Assembly: GCF_036321025.1 (NCBI RefSeq)
Contig: NZ_JAZAPB010000002.1
Coordinates: 62,001 to 126,000 of the forward strand
Source of the DNA: Alteraurantiacibacter hainanensis
GTDB lineage: Bacteria > Pseudomonadota > Alphaproteobacteria > Sphingomonadales > Sphingomonadaceae
Length of the DNA: 64,000 bases
Direction of reading: 5' to 3'
The position numbers were made by a program, and so were the translations under genes. Each line of letters starts with the position of its first letter. Position 1 is the stretch's first letter. Below the pieces are notes generated by a model. It ran no database searches, was not told the DNA's origin, and was given only the letters and a program-made list of their open reading frames with translations. Below, piece by piece: positions 1-7,474 of this stretch.

Positions 1-30
1 CGCGCTTCACAACCGGCGACCGCTTCCCAT

Positions 31-936
31 ATGGGTCGGATGAACGATTCAACGTCCGAAACCTTCTGCGACGAACTTCTTGGCTTCACCATTCCCTCGC
101 GCGATACGCGCGGACGCGCGGTGCGTCTTGGGCCGGTGCTGGAGGACATTCTTTCCGCGCACGATTACGACCCGGCATTGAAGCACTGCCTGGCCGAAGC
201 TCTGGTTCTAGCCACCCTGATGGGAGGCCTGTTAAAGGACGAGGGCGATCAACTGACGATGCAGGCGCAGGGCGAGGGTGGCATCGTCAGCCTGCTGGTA
301 TGCGATTTCCGCGACGGCCAGATCCGCGGCTATATCGAGCATGACGAGGAACAGATGGCCGCCGAAGGTGCCAATCCTTCGTTGGAGGCGCTGTTCGGCA
401 AGGCGTACCTCGCGATCACATTCGACATCGCGAAGACGGGCAAACGCTATCAGGGGATCGTGCCGCTGGAGGGCAATTCGCTATCTGCCGCAGTCGAGAA
501 CTATTTTGCGCAGAGCGAGCAGATCCCCACGATGATCCGCACGGGCATCACCTCCGGATCGGGACACACGATCGCGGCGGGCCTGTTGATCCAGCACCTT
601 CCCGAAGGCGAGGAAGGGCGCGAGCGGCTGCACGTTCAGCTCGATCATCCGGAATGGGAGCACGTTTCGATCCTCGCAGAAAGCATTCGCCACGATGAAC
701 TCGTCGAACGTAATCTGACGTTGGAAGAAATCGTCTGGCGACTCTACCACGAAGAAGAGAAGGTCCTCGTCACGCCAGGAGCACGCCTGTCGAAGGGATG
801 CCGTTGCACGGTAGAGCATTTCGAAGATGTTCTTGCGCGGTTCCCCAAGGAAGACAGGCGCGACATGGCGAATGACGAAGGGATTATTCTCGTCGATTGT
901 GCGTTCTGTTCAAAAGTCTTCCCAATTCAGGACTAA
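31..936 (+). CDS. hslO: Hsp33 redox-regulated molecular chaperone
   Basis: This cytosolic chaperone is kept inactive by bound zinc and becomes a holdase when oxidants release the metal. The 301-residue product has the usual Hsp33 length. The C-terminal redox switch is visible as a CxC pair in the run GCRC followed about 30 residues later by CAFC, which gives the four zinc cysteines. Two in-frame ATGs exist, at 31 and at 40; no good ribosome binding site separates them, so the start is uncertain by three codons. The gene lies at the window edge and its upstream partner is not visible. The family assignment is secure. Confidence 0.95.
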   Translation: MGRMNDSTSETFCDELLGFTIPSRDTRGRAVRLGPVLEDILSAHDYDPALKHCLAEALVLATLMGGLLKDEGDQLTMQAQGEGGIVSLLVCDFRDGQIRGYIEHDEEQMAAEGANPSLEALFGKAYLAITFDIAKTGKRYQGIVPLEGNSLSAAVENYFAQSEQIPTMIRTGITSGSGHTIAAGLLIQHLPEGEEGRERLHVQLDHPEWEHVSILAESIRHDELVERNLTLEEIVWRLYHEEEKVLVTPGARLSKGCRCTVEHFEDVLARFPKEDRRDMANDEGIILVDCAFCSKVFPIQD

Positions 937-1012
937 CCGTTCGTCGCACGCAAGGGGCAGTTGGTCGTTAGTGGCAAGCGTGCTAAAGAGTGGTCGAAGG
1001 AGAACGTGGGGT

Positions 1013-1417
1013 ATGTTCGGTGCCAAAGTCAGATTCGGTCTAGCAAGCGGAGCAGCTGCGGCTGTCTTTGCGCTTGCGCCCGCGTCCGCACAGGCTCCCG
1101 AGCTTGCCATGCTCGACAGGCTGGAGCGAGGGGCGTGGGAGCTTCGGCTCCGTTCCGACGGAACGACCCGCCGGGTTTGCGTTCGTACCGGCCGCGAGTT
1201 CATCCAGTTGCGGCATCGCCAGCCGGCCTGTGACCGCTTTGTGGTGCAGGACGAGAGCAACGAGGTGACCGTCCAGTACACGTGCCGCGGAAACGGCTAC
1301 GGACGGACTACGATCCGCCGGGAAGGGCCGGATATGGTGCAGATCCGCAGCCAGGGCATTCATGGAGGATCGCCCTTCTCTCTGGAAGGTGAGGCGCGCC
1401 ACGTCGGCCCTTGCTGA
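1013..1417 (+). CDS. Small secreted protein, DUF3617-like
   Basis: The product has 134 residues. It begins with a clear signal peptide (about residues 1-24, hydrophobic core rich in Ala and ending near ASAQA). The mature part opens with a Gly-Ala-Trp-Glu-Leu segment and carries four cysteines that could form disulfides after export, which resembles DUF3617 periplasmic proteins of sphingomonads. The family name is a recognition by eye and not certain. The start ATG at 1013 is preceded by AAGGAGA about nine bases upstream; the reading frame stays open further upstream, but that part looks like non-coding shadow of hslO. The function is unknown. queC follows after 46 bases and may be co-transcribed. 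Confidence 0.7.
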   Translation: MFGAKVRFGLASGAAAAVFALAPASAQAPELAMLDRLERGAWELRLRSDGTTRRVCVRTGREFIQLRHRQPACDRFVVQDESNEVTVQYTCRGNGYGRTTIRREGPDMVQIRSQGIHGGSPFSLEGEARHVGPC

Positions 1418-1463
1418 GCCGCTTCGCCTTGCCCGGTGTCGCGCCAGCGCCTAGCGAACGCCC

Positions 1464-2165
1464 ATGAACTCACACGGCAAGATTGCAGTCGTCCTGCTCT
1501 CCGGCGGGCTGGACTCCATGGTGACCGGGGCGCTGGCGAGCGAGCAGGGGTTCCGGCTTCACGCGCTCACCATCGACTATGGCCAGCGACATTCGCGTGA
1601 GCTTCAGTCGGCTCAGGTCATCGCCCGAAAGCTGGGCGTCGAACGCCACGTTCGCCTACCTCTCGACCTGCGACAGTTCGGTGCGTCGGCCCTGACCGCC
1701 GATATCGACGTGCCGAAGGAGGGCGTCGGTAGCGACATCCCGGTAACCTATGTTCCTGCGCGAAATCTGCTCTTCCTGGCGCTGACCACAGCCTTCGCCG
1801 AAAGCTCGGGATCGAGCGACATTTTTATCGGCGTGAATGCGCTCGACTATTCGGGATATCCCGATTGCAGGCCGGAATTTATCGCCAGCTTCGCAGAAAC
1901 CGCGCGGCTCGGGACGAAACAGGGAGTGGAGGGAGAACCCTTCACTATTCACGCCCCTTTGCAGCACATGACAAAGGCCGACATCGCCCGCGAATGCAAG
2001 CGGCTGGGACTGGACCCGGCGTGGAGCTGGTCCTGCTATGATCCAGCGGATGACGGACTGGCGTGTGGGCTTTGCGACAGTTGCCGCCTGCGGCTCAAAG
2101 GCTTTGCGGAGGCTGGCGTAACCGATACGACGCGCTACGCCAGCTTCCCTGACGTTTCGGCCTAG
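1464..2165 (+). CDS. queC: 7-cyano-7-deazaguanine synthase
   Basis: QueC converts 7-carboxy-7-deazaguanine to preQ0 with ATP and ammonia, a step in making the queuosine of tRNA wobble positions. The ATP-binding SGGLDS loop lies at residues 13-18. Four cysteines at about 191, 201, 204 and 207 (the CGLCDSC region) form the structural zinc site. At 233 residues the length is typical. The stop codon overlaps the stop codon of the convergent sodC gene. A second queuosine-related gene, gluQRS, lies 17 kb away; the other que genes are not in the window. Confidence 0.96.
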   Translation: MNSHGKIAVVLLSGGLDSMVTGALASEQGFRLHALTIDYGQRHSRELQSAQVIARKLGVERHVRLPLDLRQFGASALTADIDVPKEGVGSDIPVTYVPARNLLFLALTTAFAESSGSSDIFIGVNALDYSGYPDCRPEFIASFAETARLGTKQGVEGEPFTIHAPLQHMTKADIARECKRLGLDPAWSWSCYDPADDGLACGLCDSCRLRLKGFAEAGVTDTTRYASFPDVSA

Positions 2166-2689
2166 CTTCGCGCGAAGACGCCGCAGGCCACGCGGCTTCC
2201 GGCGGCTCCTGCGGGATCGGTGCGATAGTCGTCGGCTCCTTCGTGCACGACAAGCGCCGTACCGTCGGCGTCGAAGATCTGCGAGATCACCGTGTCGCTC
2301 GAGCCCCGCAATGTCGTGCTGACCGTTCCCACGCCCGCGCGGGAAACTTCGGCATTGGGCAAGTCTCCCAGGTGCGCGCCCTGCAGGTTTTCGAAGCCAT
2401 GCTGGTTACCCATCGGGTTCAGGTGTCCGCCAGCTGACGTGAAATCGCCGGCACTGCAATCGCCGGTGGTGTGCAGATGGACGGCGTGCGTTCCCGCCGA
2501 CAGTCCGTCGAGCGAAACCGAAATCGTCACTTCGCCGTCCTCGGCAAACAGCCTTGCGGTTCCGACATTGTTGCCGCTGCGATCCGAGATCACGGCGGAG
2601 CCTACTTCAGTCGGGGCTTCGTCGATTACCGTGGAGCAACCGGCGGTTGCCAGCAGGGAAAGGGCGATGAACGGCGTATAGCGTCGCAT
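2162..2689 (-). CDS. sodC: Cu/Zn superoxide dismutase, lipoprotein
   Basis: This enzyme dismutates superoxide in the cell envelope. The N-terminus is a lipoprotein signal peptide with a lipobox ending at Cys18 (LLATAGC), so the protein is probably anchored to a membrane facing the periplasm. Copper and zinc ligands are visible in HAVHLH, in GGHLNPMGNQHG, in the AHLGDLPN zinc loop and in VVHEGADDY. Two further cysteines, one in TTGDC and one in VACGVF near the end, can form the conserved disulfide. The 175-residue length suits the bacterial family. It is convergent with queC, sharing stop-codon bases. Confidence 0.95.
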   Translation of the reverse strand: MRRYTPFIALSLLATAGCSTVIDEAPTEVGSAVISDRSGNNVGTARLFAEDGEVTISVSLDGLSAGTHAVHLHTTGDCSAGDFTSAGGHLNPMGNQHGFENLQGAHLGDLPNAEVSRAGVGTVSTTLRGSSDTVISQIFDADGTALVVHEGADDYRTDPAGAAGSRVACGVFARS

Positions 2690-2746
2690 GAAAGACTCCT
2701 TTTCGGTGTTCCTTCATGACTACGCATTACCGGCGCGATAGGTCCT

Positions 2747-3157
2747 TCATGCCCGGAGGACCATACCCGAGGCTGTCAGGGCGGCGATGATTTGTTCGAT
2801 CGCATCGCGAGCCTCGGCATCGACGGTTGTCCCGCCATCGGGCGCGGCCAGTGGGACCGCCCCGGTCCAGCCGCCGAAAAAGCGGACGTGCCCGCCAGTG
2901 GACCTGTCGAAGGCGCAGAAGCCGTCGACCGGCTGGACGAACAGCCAGTTCCCGGCCTGCCGGCAAGCTATCTGCCCGGCCTGGCCAGACCACTCGCCAT
3001 TCGGCTGTGCCCCCACGATCCAGCACTGCCCTTCCGGAGCGGCGGCTGGTGGTTCATCGGCATGGCCCTCGACAACCGGGTGCAGCAGCGCATCCAGCAG
3101 GGCGAGGGATTCGTTGATGGTGAGTTCCTTTTGCGCCTGGGCGACACGCATAACCAT
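2747..3157 (-). pseudogene. DUF2793 phage/GTA protein, 5'-truncated remnant
   Basis: The product from the ATG at 3157 would be 136 residues. Its body matches DUF2793, a protein that in alphaproteobacteria accompanies prophage and gene-transfer-agent tail genes: the family block AQAQKELTINESLALLDALLHP sits immediately after the start and is followed by the conserved GQCWIVGA segment. In the family about twenty residues normally precede that block; here they are replaced by the interior of a large terminase gene in another frame. I infer a deletion joint near 3150-3160. The remaining frame is open and could still be translated, but no proper start region survives. It ends 58 bases upstream of sodC. 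Confidence 0.75.
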
Positions 3158-3602
3158 GTTGCGGACCGCGCAAGCTCTCCGGTTCGCTGGCGGAGTAGAG
3201 CGTGGCCTGCGCCCCGTTGGGCCAGGTCAGCCGCCGCAGCGAAGGTTCGAATTCCGGCCCGTCGGGATAGAGGTGACAGGCAAGGATGCCGCTTTCGCCT
3301 TCCACCATGACCGCCCGCGCCTCGGCAATGGAGCGGGTAACGAGCGCGATGCGGGCATTGGGGTCCTCTTCCGCCACGTGCCGCACCCATTCGGCCCCGG
3401 CGCGGGTCTTGCCGAAACCGCGTCCGACGCAGATCAGCCACAGCTGCCAGTCCTGGGCGGGCGGCATCTGTTCCCGCCGGGCCCATAGCGGCCAGTAGCT
3501 CTCGAGCAGATCGCGCTCGCCTTCATTCAGTTCATCGAGGAAGTGCTGGCGTTCGGGGTGTTCCGCCGTGACGAGCGCGTGCTGGCGCTCAATGTCGGAC
3601 AT
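3150..3602 (-). pseudogene. Large terminase (TerL), N-terminal remnant
   Basis: The large terminase is the ATPase and nuclease motor that packages DNA into phage or gene-transfer-agent heads. Only about 150 residues of a family that normally exceeds 400 remain. The adenine-binding and Walker A region is intact (GRGFGKTRAGAEW), as is the typical ESLRGPQ stretch, but just after that the family sequence stops, so Walker B and the whole nuclease domain are missing. The frame runs on to 3054 only as an out-of-frame reading of the DUF2793 gene. The start overlaps the end of the small terminase gene by 14 bases, as in an intact packaging operon. The gene cannot encode a working motor. Confidence 0.8.
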
Positions 3603-4068
3603 CGGGTTTGACCTCGATCACGCCATCTTCCTTCAGCAGTCGCTCCGCGGCGGCGCGGCGTTCGCGCATCCGGTCCAGCTTGGCGTTCAGGCTGGCGAGC
3701 ACTGTGGCCTTGTCGCGCTTGCCCCGGCGGGCCTTTTCCTTCGCCACCGCTTCCCGGTGTGCGGTCAGCAGGCGCAGGGCATTGGCAATATCGAACTTTG
3801 TATCCCCCGGCGGCGTGCCGAAGCGAAGGCGCTGCAGCGTTTCCATCTCGAGGTGTTCGTAACCCTCCAGCAGGGCGGCGCTCCACAGCGCGCGGAATTC
3901 CGGGTTCTCGCGCCGCCACTTGTAAACGTACGACGTCATCGCCCCGGCTTTCTCGGCTGCCTTGGTGACGTTGGATGTTTCGGCCAGTTCTTCCAAGAAA
4001 ACGTGCTTCCAGTTCTGCTTGAGCTTCTGCCCCTGCTGTTCCTTGCGCGGTTTGACTCGCTTCGACAT
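3589..4068 (-). CDS. Small terminase-like DNA-binding protein (TerS)
   Basis: The 159-residue product begins with a basic tail followed by a helix-turn-helix region (residues about 15-50, including NVTKAAEKAGAMTSYVYKWRREN) and a charged, coiled-coil-like C-terminal half rich in Arg, Lys and Glu. This is the pattern of small terminases that lie in front of the large subunit in alphaproteobacterial prophages and RcGTA-like clusters. I chose the ATG at 4068 because it has a GGGTGGGA sequence in front; ATGs at 4089 and 4134 are also in frame. With its partner truncated it has no obvious remaining packaging role; it may be decaying or reused. Confidence 0.75.
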   Translation of the reverse strand: MSKRVKPRKEQQGQKLKQNWKHVFLEELAETSNVTKAAEKAGAMTSYVYKWRRENPEFRALWSAALLEGYEHLEMETLQRLRFGTPPGDTKFDIANALRLLTAHREAVAKEKARRGKRDKATVLASLNAKLDRMRERRAAAERLLKEDGVIEVKPDVRH

Positions 4069-4117
4069 GTGATCCCACCCTTGCTTCATGCGTCGGTAAG
4101 CCCGACCGGCTGGCACG

Positions 4118-4148
4118 AAAAAGGCGGCCCCCATGGAGGGACCGCCCT
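4118..4148 (-). terminator. Intrinsic terminator or attenuator before terS
   Basis: Read on the minus strand, a GGCGGTCCC arm pairs with GGGGGCCGCC around a short loop (4123-4147) and is followed directly by five T residues. No minus-strand gene lies upstream within 3 kb, so it would either attenuate terS transcription or be left over from a lost neighbour. Confidence 0.55.
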
Positions 4149-4329
4149 TCTGGCGCCGCTGCGCCGACTCGGTTTATCGCGATGTTCCGTTTCTCTAACC
4201 AAACAGTGTCACGATGTCAATATAAAAGTGCCAAAGAGGTTAGTTTGTTGGAATGGCCGGGCGCGGTCGCTATGGCTTGCGGGGAGGGCGGTCCTGCCCT
4301 AAGCGCCGGAAAACCTTTCGGGACCGGCA

Positions 4330-4977
4330 ATGCTACGCGGACTTTACAACTGGACGATGGCCAAGGCCGCGCATCCCCAGGCGCAGTGGTGGCTGGCCTT
4401 CTTCTCCTTCATCGAATCCAGCTTCTTCCCCATCCCTCCGCATCCCTTGCTGGGCCTGATGTGCCTGGCAGAGCCGAAGCGCGCGATCCGCTTTGCCGCG
4501 ATCTGCACCGTGGCATCGGTGCTGGGCGGCTTGTTCGGTTACCTGATCGGCTACTTCCTCTACGAGGCGGTGGGCGAATGGCTGATCGGCGTGCTGGGCC
4601 TGACCGACAGTTTCCCCAAGGCGGCCTGCTACATCCGCGAACAGGGCGCGGCGGCCGTTTTTCTGGCCGCCGGCACACCGATCCCGTTCAAGCTGATGAC
4701 GATCACGGCGGGCTTCATCGAGATGAACCTCGTCACTTTCGTGATCGCCGCGATCGCCGGGCGCGCGCTGATCTTCATGGTGGTGGGCGTGCTGTTCCAG
4801 CTGTTTGGCGCGCCGATCAAGGCGATCATCGACAAGTACCTGGGAACGGTGACGACAGTGTTCGTGCTGCTGGTGGTAGCCGGTTTCATCGCGATCACCC
4901 AGCTGGGCGGCAGCGAGGGCGACGGCCCCGCATCCGACGATCCCTGCGCGCAGGTGACCTCCCTCGATCAGCTCTAG
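4330..4977 (+). CDS. YqaA family (DedA/VTT-like) inner membrane protein
   Basis: The 215-residue protein has about five hydrophobic segments and the family signatures FIESSFFPIPPHPLLG near the N-terminus and GTPIPFKLMTITAGF in the middle. These belong to the YqaA branch of the DedA/VTT superfamily, whose members are linked to phospholipid distribution and envelope integrity; the exact substrate of this branch is not known. The polar tail after residue 195 looks disordered. It lies 78 bases upstream of the arsenic operon on the same strand, but the arsR promoter and operators separate the two. Confidence 0.88.
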   Translation: MLRGLYNWTMAKAAHPQAQWWLAFFSFIESSFFPIPPHPLLGLMCLAEPKRAIRFAAICTVASVLGGLFGYLIGYFLYEAVGEWLIGVLGLTDSFPKAACYIREQGAAAVFLAAGTPIPFKLMTITAGFIEMNLVTFVIAAIAGRALIFMVVGVLFQLFGAPIKAIIDKYLGTVTTVFVLLVVAGFIAITQLGGSEGDGPASDDPCAQVTSLDQL

Positions 4978-4991
4978 GGCACTCGCTCCAA

Positions 4992-5057
4992 CGTTATTTC
5001 GACTATCCACGAAATAACGCTTGCTTTCCGGCAAAACATTTCGATAATAGTCGAAAT
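4992..5057 (+). promoter_or_regulatory. Two ArsR-type operator palindromes over the ars promoter
   Basis: The first is a perfect 10-base inverted repeat, CGTTATTTCG at 4992-5001 and CGAAATAACG at 5010-5019. The second has 7-base arms, ATTTCGA at 5038-5044 and TCGAAAT at 5051-5057, and overlaps the arsR start codon. Both share the element ATTTCG, so one dimeric repressor probably binds both. This is typical of autorepressed ArsR operons. Confidence 0.75.
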
Positions 5058-5385
5058 GAAACAGGAAGACGTCATCGCCGCGCTGGCTGCGCTCGCCCAC
5101 GATCACCGCCTCGCGGTGTTCCGCCTGCTGGTGCAGCAGGGCAAGGAAGGGCTGGCTGCCGGCGCCATTGCCACCAGGCTGGGCGTGCCCAACTCGTCGC
5201 TCTCGTTCCACCTGACGCAATTGCAGCAGGCCGGAATCGTGTCGCAGCGACGCGAGGGGCGATCGCTGATCTATTCGGCAGACTATGCCGCGATGGATGC
5301 CCTCCTCGGCTTCCTGACCGAAAACTGCTGTGCGGGCGCAGGGTGCGAACCCGATCTGCAGAACAAGAAGGAGCAGTGCGAATGA
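5056..5385 (+). CDS. arsR: ArsR/SmtB family metalloid-responsive repressor
   Basis: This is a small winged-helix repressor of 109 residues that releases DNA on binding trivalent arsenic. The recognition helix covers about residues 34-60 (AIATRLGVPNSSLSFHLTQL). The inducer site is not the classic CVC of helix 3; cysteines lie near the C-terminus at 91, 92 and 97 (CCAGAGC) with one more at 108, which matches the type described for Acidithiobacillus ferrooxidans ArsR and for methylarsenite-responsive relatives. The start codon is buried in the second operator and has no Shine-Dalgarno sequence, so a leaderless mRNA is possible. The stop overlaps arsI by four bases (ATGA). Confidence 0.92.
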   Translation: MKQEDVIAALAALAHDHRLAVFRLLVQQGKEGLAAGAIATRLGVPNSSLSFHLTQLQQAGIVSQRREGRSLIYSADYAAMDALLGFLTENCCAGAGCEPDLQNKKEQCE

Positions 5386-5810
5386 AACGTATGCATGTCC
5401 ACATGGGCGTTCGCGATCTGGAATCGTCCATCGCTTTCTACAGCGCCCTGTTCGGTGCGGAGCCGACCGTGCGCAAGGATGACTATGCCAAGTGGATGCT
5501 CGACGATCCGCGCCTCAACTTCGCAATTTCGCATGAACACACGGCTCTGGGTATCGAGCATCTCGGGATCGAGGCCGAATCGACCGAGGAACTGCGCGAA
5601 GTCTACGCGCGGCTCGAATCCGCCAAGCGGCCCGTGCTCGAAGAGGGATGCACGACGTGCTGCTATGCCCGGAGCGAGAAGAGCTGGATCGCCGATCCCG
5701 ACGGCGTGAACTGGGAAGCGTTCTACACTTCCGGGGAAGCGACCTTCTACGGCGGCCCAGTGGAAGCCGCGCAACCCGCGCCGGTTCCCTCGGCCGCCTG
5801 CTGCGCCTGA
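5382..5810 (+). CDS. arsI: ArsI-type organoarsenical C-As lyase
   Basis: This vicinal-oxygen-chelate enzyme of 142 residues should cleave the carbon-arsenic bond of trivalent methyl- or aromatic arsenicals, releasing arsenite. Predicted iron ligands are His5, His60 and Glu112. The substrate-binding vicinal pair is Cys93-Cys94 in CTTCCYARSEKSW, the hallmark that separates ArsI and CadI from other glyoxalase-fold proteins. There is an extra Cys at 90 and a terminal Cys-Cys pair at 140-141 after a Pro/Ala-rich tail. A cadmium-induced CadI role is the alternative; the ars neighbours favour ArsI. It overlaps arsR by four bases and is followed by arsC after six. Confidence 0.87.
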   Translation: MKRMHVHMGVRDLESSIAFYSALFGAEPTVRKDDYAKWMLDDPRLNFAISHEHTALGIEHLGIEAESTEELREVYARLESAKRPVLEEGCTTCCYARSEKSWIADPDGVNWEAFYTSGEATFYGGPVEAAQPAPVPSAACCA

Positions 5811-5816
5811 GGCACA

Positions 5817-6332
5817 ATGCGCAACGTGCTGTTCCTGTGCACGGCCAATTCGGCTCGCTCGATCCTGGCCGAAGCCATCCTGCGCGATGCAGCGCCCGGC
5901 CGCTTCGCCGCCTTCTCCGCGGGCAGCAGTCCGCGCGGCGTGCCCAATCCGCTGGCGCTGCAGTTGCTTGCGGCAAAGGGCCATGAAACGCGCGATCTGC
6001 GCTCCAAGAACTGGAACGAGTTCGCGGGCCAGGGCGCGCCGACGATGCACGCCGTGATCACGGTGTGCGACAATGCCAAGGGCGAAAGCTGCCCGATCTG
6101 GCCCGGCCATCCGGTGCAGGCCCACTGGGGCATTCCCGATCCCGCCGGTGTGGCGGCAGACGGCTCGCACGTCGACGGCGATCTCTCCGGCTTCGAGACC
6201 GCCTATCGCCGCCTGGCCGAAAGGGTGGGTGCCATGCTGACGCTGGAGGAAGAGGCGATGACCGAGCGCGAATGGCGCGATGCTCTCATTGCGATCGGCC
6301 GCGAGGCGGAAGGATCGACCGTCCATGTATGA
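5817..6332 (+). CDS. arsC: Arsenate reductase, low-molecular-weight phosphatase type
   Basis: It reduces arsenate to arsenite. The protein has the phosphatase-like P-loop at the N-terminus (CTANSARS, nucleophile Cys8) and an Asp-Pro segment (IPDPAG) that supplies the general acid. At 171 residues it is somewhat longer than the thioredoxin-coupled enzymes; the tail after the DPAG motif includes a Glu-rich helix and is common in the ArsC forms of alphaproteobacteria. Another cysteine lies in VCDNAKGESCP and could be the redox partner. It is the third gene of the ars operon and overlaps the aquaporin gene by eight bases. Confidence 0.92.
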   Translation: MRNVLFLCTANSARSILAEAILRDAAPGRFAAFSAGSSPRGVPNPLALQLLAAKGHETRDLRSKNWNEFAGQGAPTMHAVITVCDNAKGESCPIWPGHPVQAHWGIPDPAGVAADGSHVDGDLSGFETAYRRLAERVGAMLTLEEEAMTEREWRDALIAIGREAEGSTVHV

Positions 6333-7017
6333 ATACGACCTGCCGCGCCGCCTGATGGCGGAGGCGATCGGCAGCTTCTTCCTCTTCGCCGGCGTGCTCG
6401 GATCCGGGGTAATGGCGGAGAACCTCGCGGGCGGAAACGTCGCCCTGGCGCTGCTCGCCAACACGGTGGCGACCGGAGCTATCCTCTATGTCATCATCGC
6501 CATGCTCGGCCCCGTTTCCGGTGCCCATTTCAACCCGGCGGTGACCCTAGCCTTCACCCTGCGCCGGGAAACCGGGTGGGGAGAAGGCGCGGCCTATGTG
6601 CTGGCACAGCTGAACGCAGGCGCGCTGGGCGCCTGGGCCGTGCACCTGATGTTCGACCTGCCGATCATGCAGTTCTCCACCAAGGCGCGCGAGGGTATCG
6701 GCCAGTGGGCGGGGGAGGGGATCGCCACGTTCGGTCTCGTCTTCACGATCCTGGCTCTGGTGCGCACGAGAGCGGCGGCGATACCCCTGGCCGTGGCGCT
6801 CTACATCACCGCCGCCTACTGGTTCACGAGCTCAACCAGCTTCGCCAACCCCGCGATCACGGTGGTGCGAAGCCTCTCCAATACATTTGCCGGCATAGCC
6901 CCCGCCGATGTTCCCGCCTTCGTCGCCGCACAGTTGGCAGGTGCGGTGCTGGCAGTGCTGCTGGCGAGGTGGATGTTCGAAAGCGGGGCTAGCCCTCGAA
7001 CTTCGTCTCCAGCGTGA
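6325..7017 (+). CDS. aqpS: Aquaglyceroporin-like arsenite channel (AqpS type)
   Basis: The 230-residue MIP-family protein has six hydrophobic spans and two NPA boxes, HFNPAVTL and FANPAITV. The residue right after the second NPA, normally the Arg of the selectivity filter, is Ile here, which widens the pore in the way known for the ars-operon channel AqpS of Sinorhizobium. I infer that arsenite made by ArsC and ArsI leaves the cell through this channel down its gradient. The start at 6325 lies inside arsC (8-base overlap). The 3' end overlaps the convergent osmC gene by 29 bases. Confidence 0.87.
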   Translation: MYEYDLPRRLMAEAIGSFFLFAGVLGSGVMAENLAGGNVALALLANTVATGAILYVIIAMLGPVSGAHFNPAVTLAFTLRRETGWGEGAAYVLAQLNAGALGAWAVHLMFDLPIMQFSTKAREGIGQWAGEGIATFGLVFTILALVRTRAAAIPLAVALYITAAYWFTSSTSFANPAITVVRSLSNTFAGIAPADVPAFVAAQLAGAVLAVLLARWMFESGASPRTSSPA

Positions 7018-7420
7018 TCTCGGTATCGAGCAGGCGGGAGATCGGGCACCCTTCCTTCGCTTCCTTCGCCAGCTCCTCGAACTTCGCCTGGTCCAGACCA
7101 GGGACCTTGCCCTTGGTGCTGAGCGCCGACTTCGTCACCTTGAACCCGGAATCGTCCTTTTCCAGCGTAACCTCGGCATGGGTCGTGACGGAGCCGTCCT
7201 CATGCCCGGCCTCTGCCAGCTTGAAGCTGAGGGCCATGGTGAAACAGCTGGCATGGGCCGCGGCGATCAGTTCTTCTGGATTGGTGCCGGGGGCATCCTC
7301 GAAGCGGGTCTGAAAACCGTAGGGCTGCGCGGAAAGGGCGCCCGATCCTGTCGAGACATGCCCCTTTCCACCTTTGCCAAGTCCCTGATAGGTCGCGCTG
7401 CCTGTGTTCTTCGTCTTCAT
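6989..7420 (-). CDS. OsmC family peroxiredoxin
   Basis: The 143-residue protein resembles OsmC thiol peroxidases that reduce organic hydroperoxides. The two conserved cysteines are present in the segments AAHASCFTMAL and AKEGCPISRLL. The family motif TNPEELIAAAHASCF is clear. It is a single gene with its own ribosome binding site (AGGAGAA just upstream on the minus strand) and no partner; it converges on aqpS. A role in oxidative stress is the family inference. Confidence 0.92.
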   Translation of the reverse strand: MKTKNTGSATYQGLGKGGKGHVSTGSGALSAQPYGFQTRFEDAPGTNPEELIAAAHASCFTMALSFKLAEAGHEDGSVTTHAEVTLEKDDSGFKVTKSALSTKGKVPGLDQAKFEELAKEAKEGCPISRLLDTEITLETKFEG

Positions 7421-7474
7421 GGGGAATTCTCCTTTCCTCCAAAGACGCGTGGCAGGCAGGCGTTGTTCCGGTTT

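Noticed and set aside
3054..3150. C-terminal part of the large terminase frame down to 3054
   Set aside because: This section is the DUF2793 gene read in the wrong frame (Pro/Gly/Arg-rich) and does not match any terminase segment, so I did not count it as part of terL.
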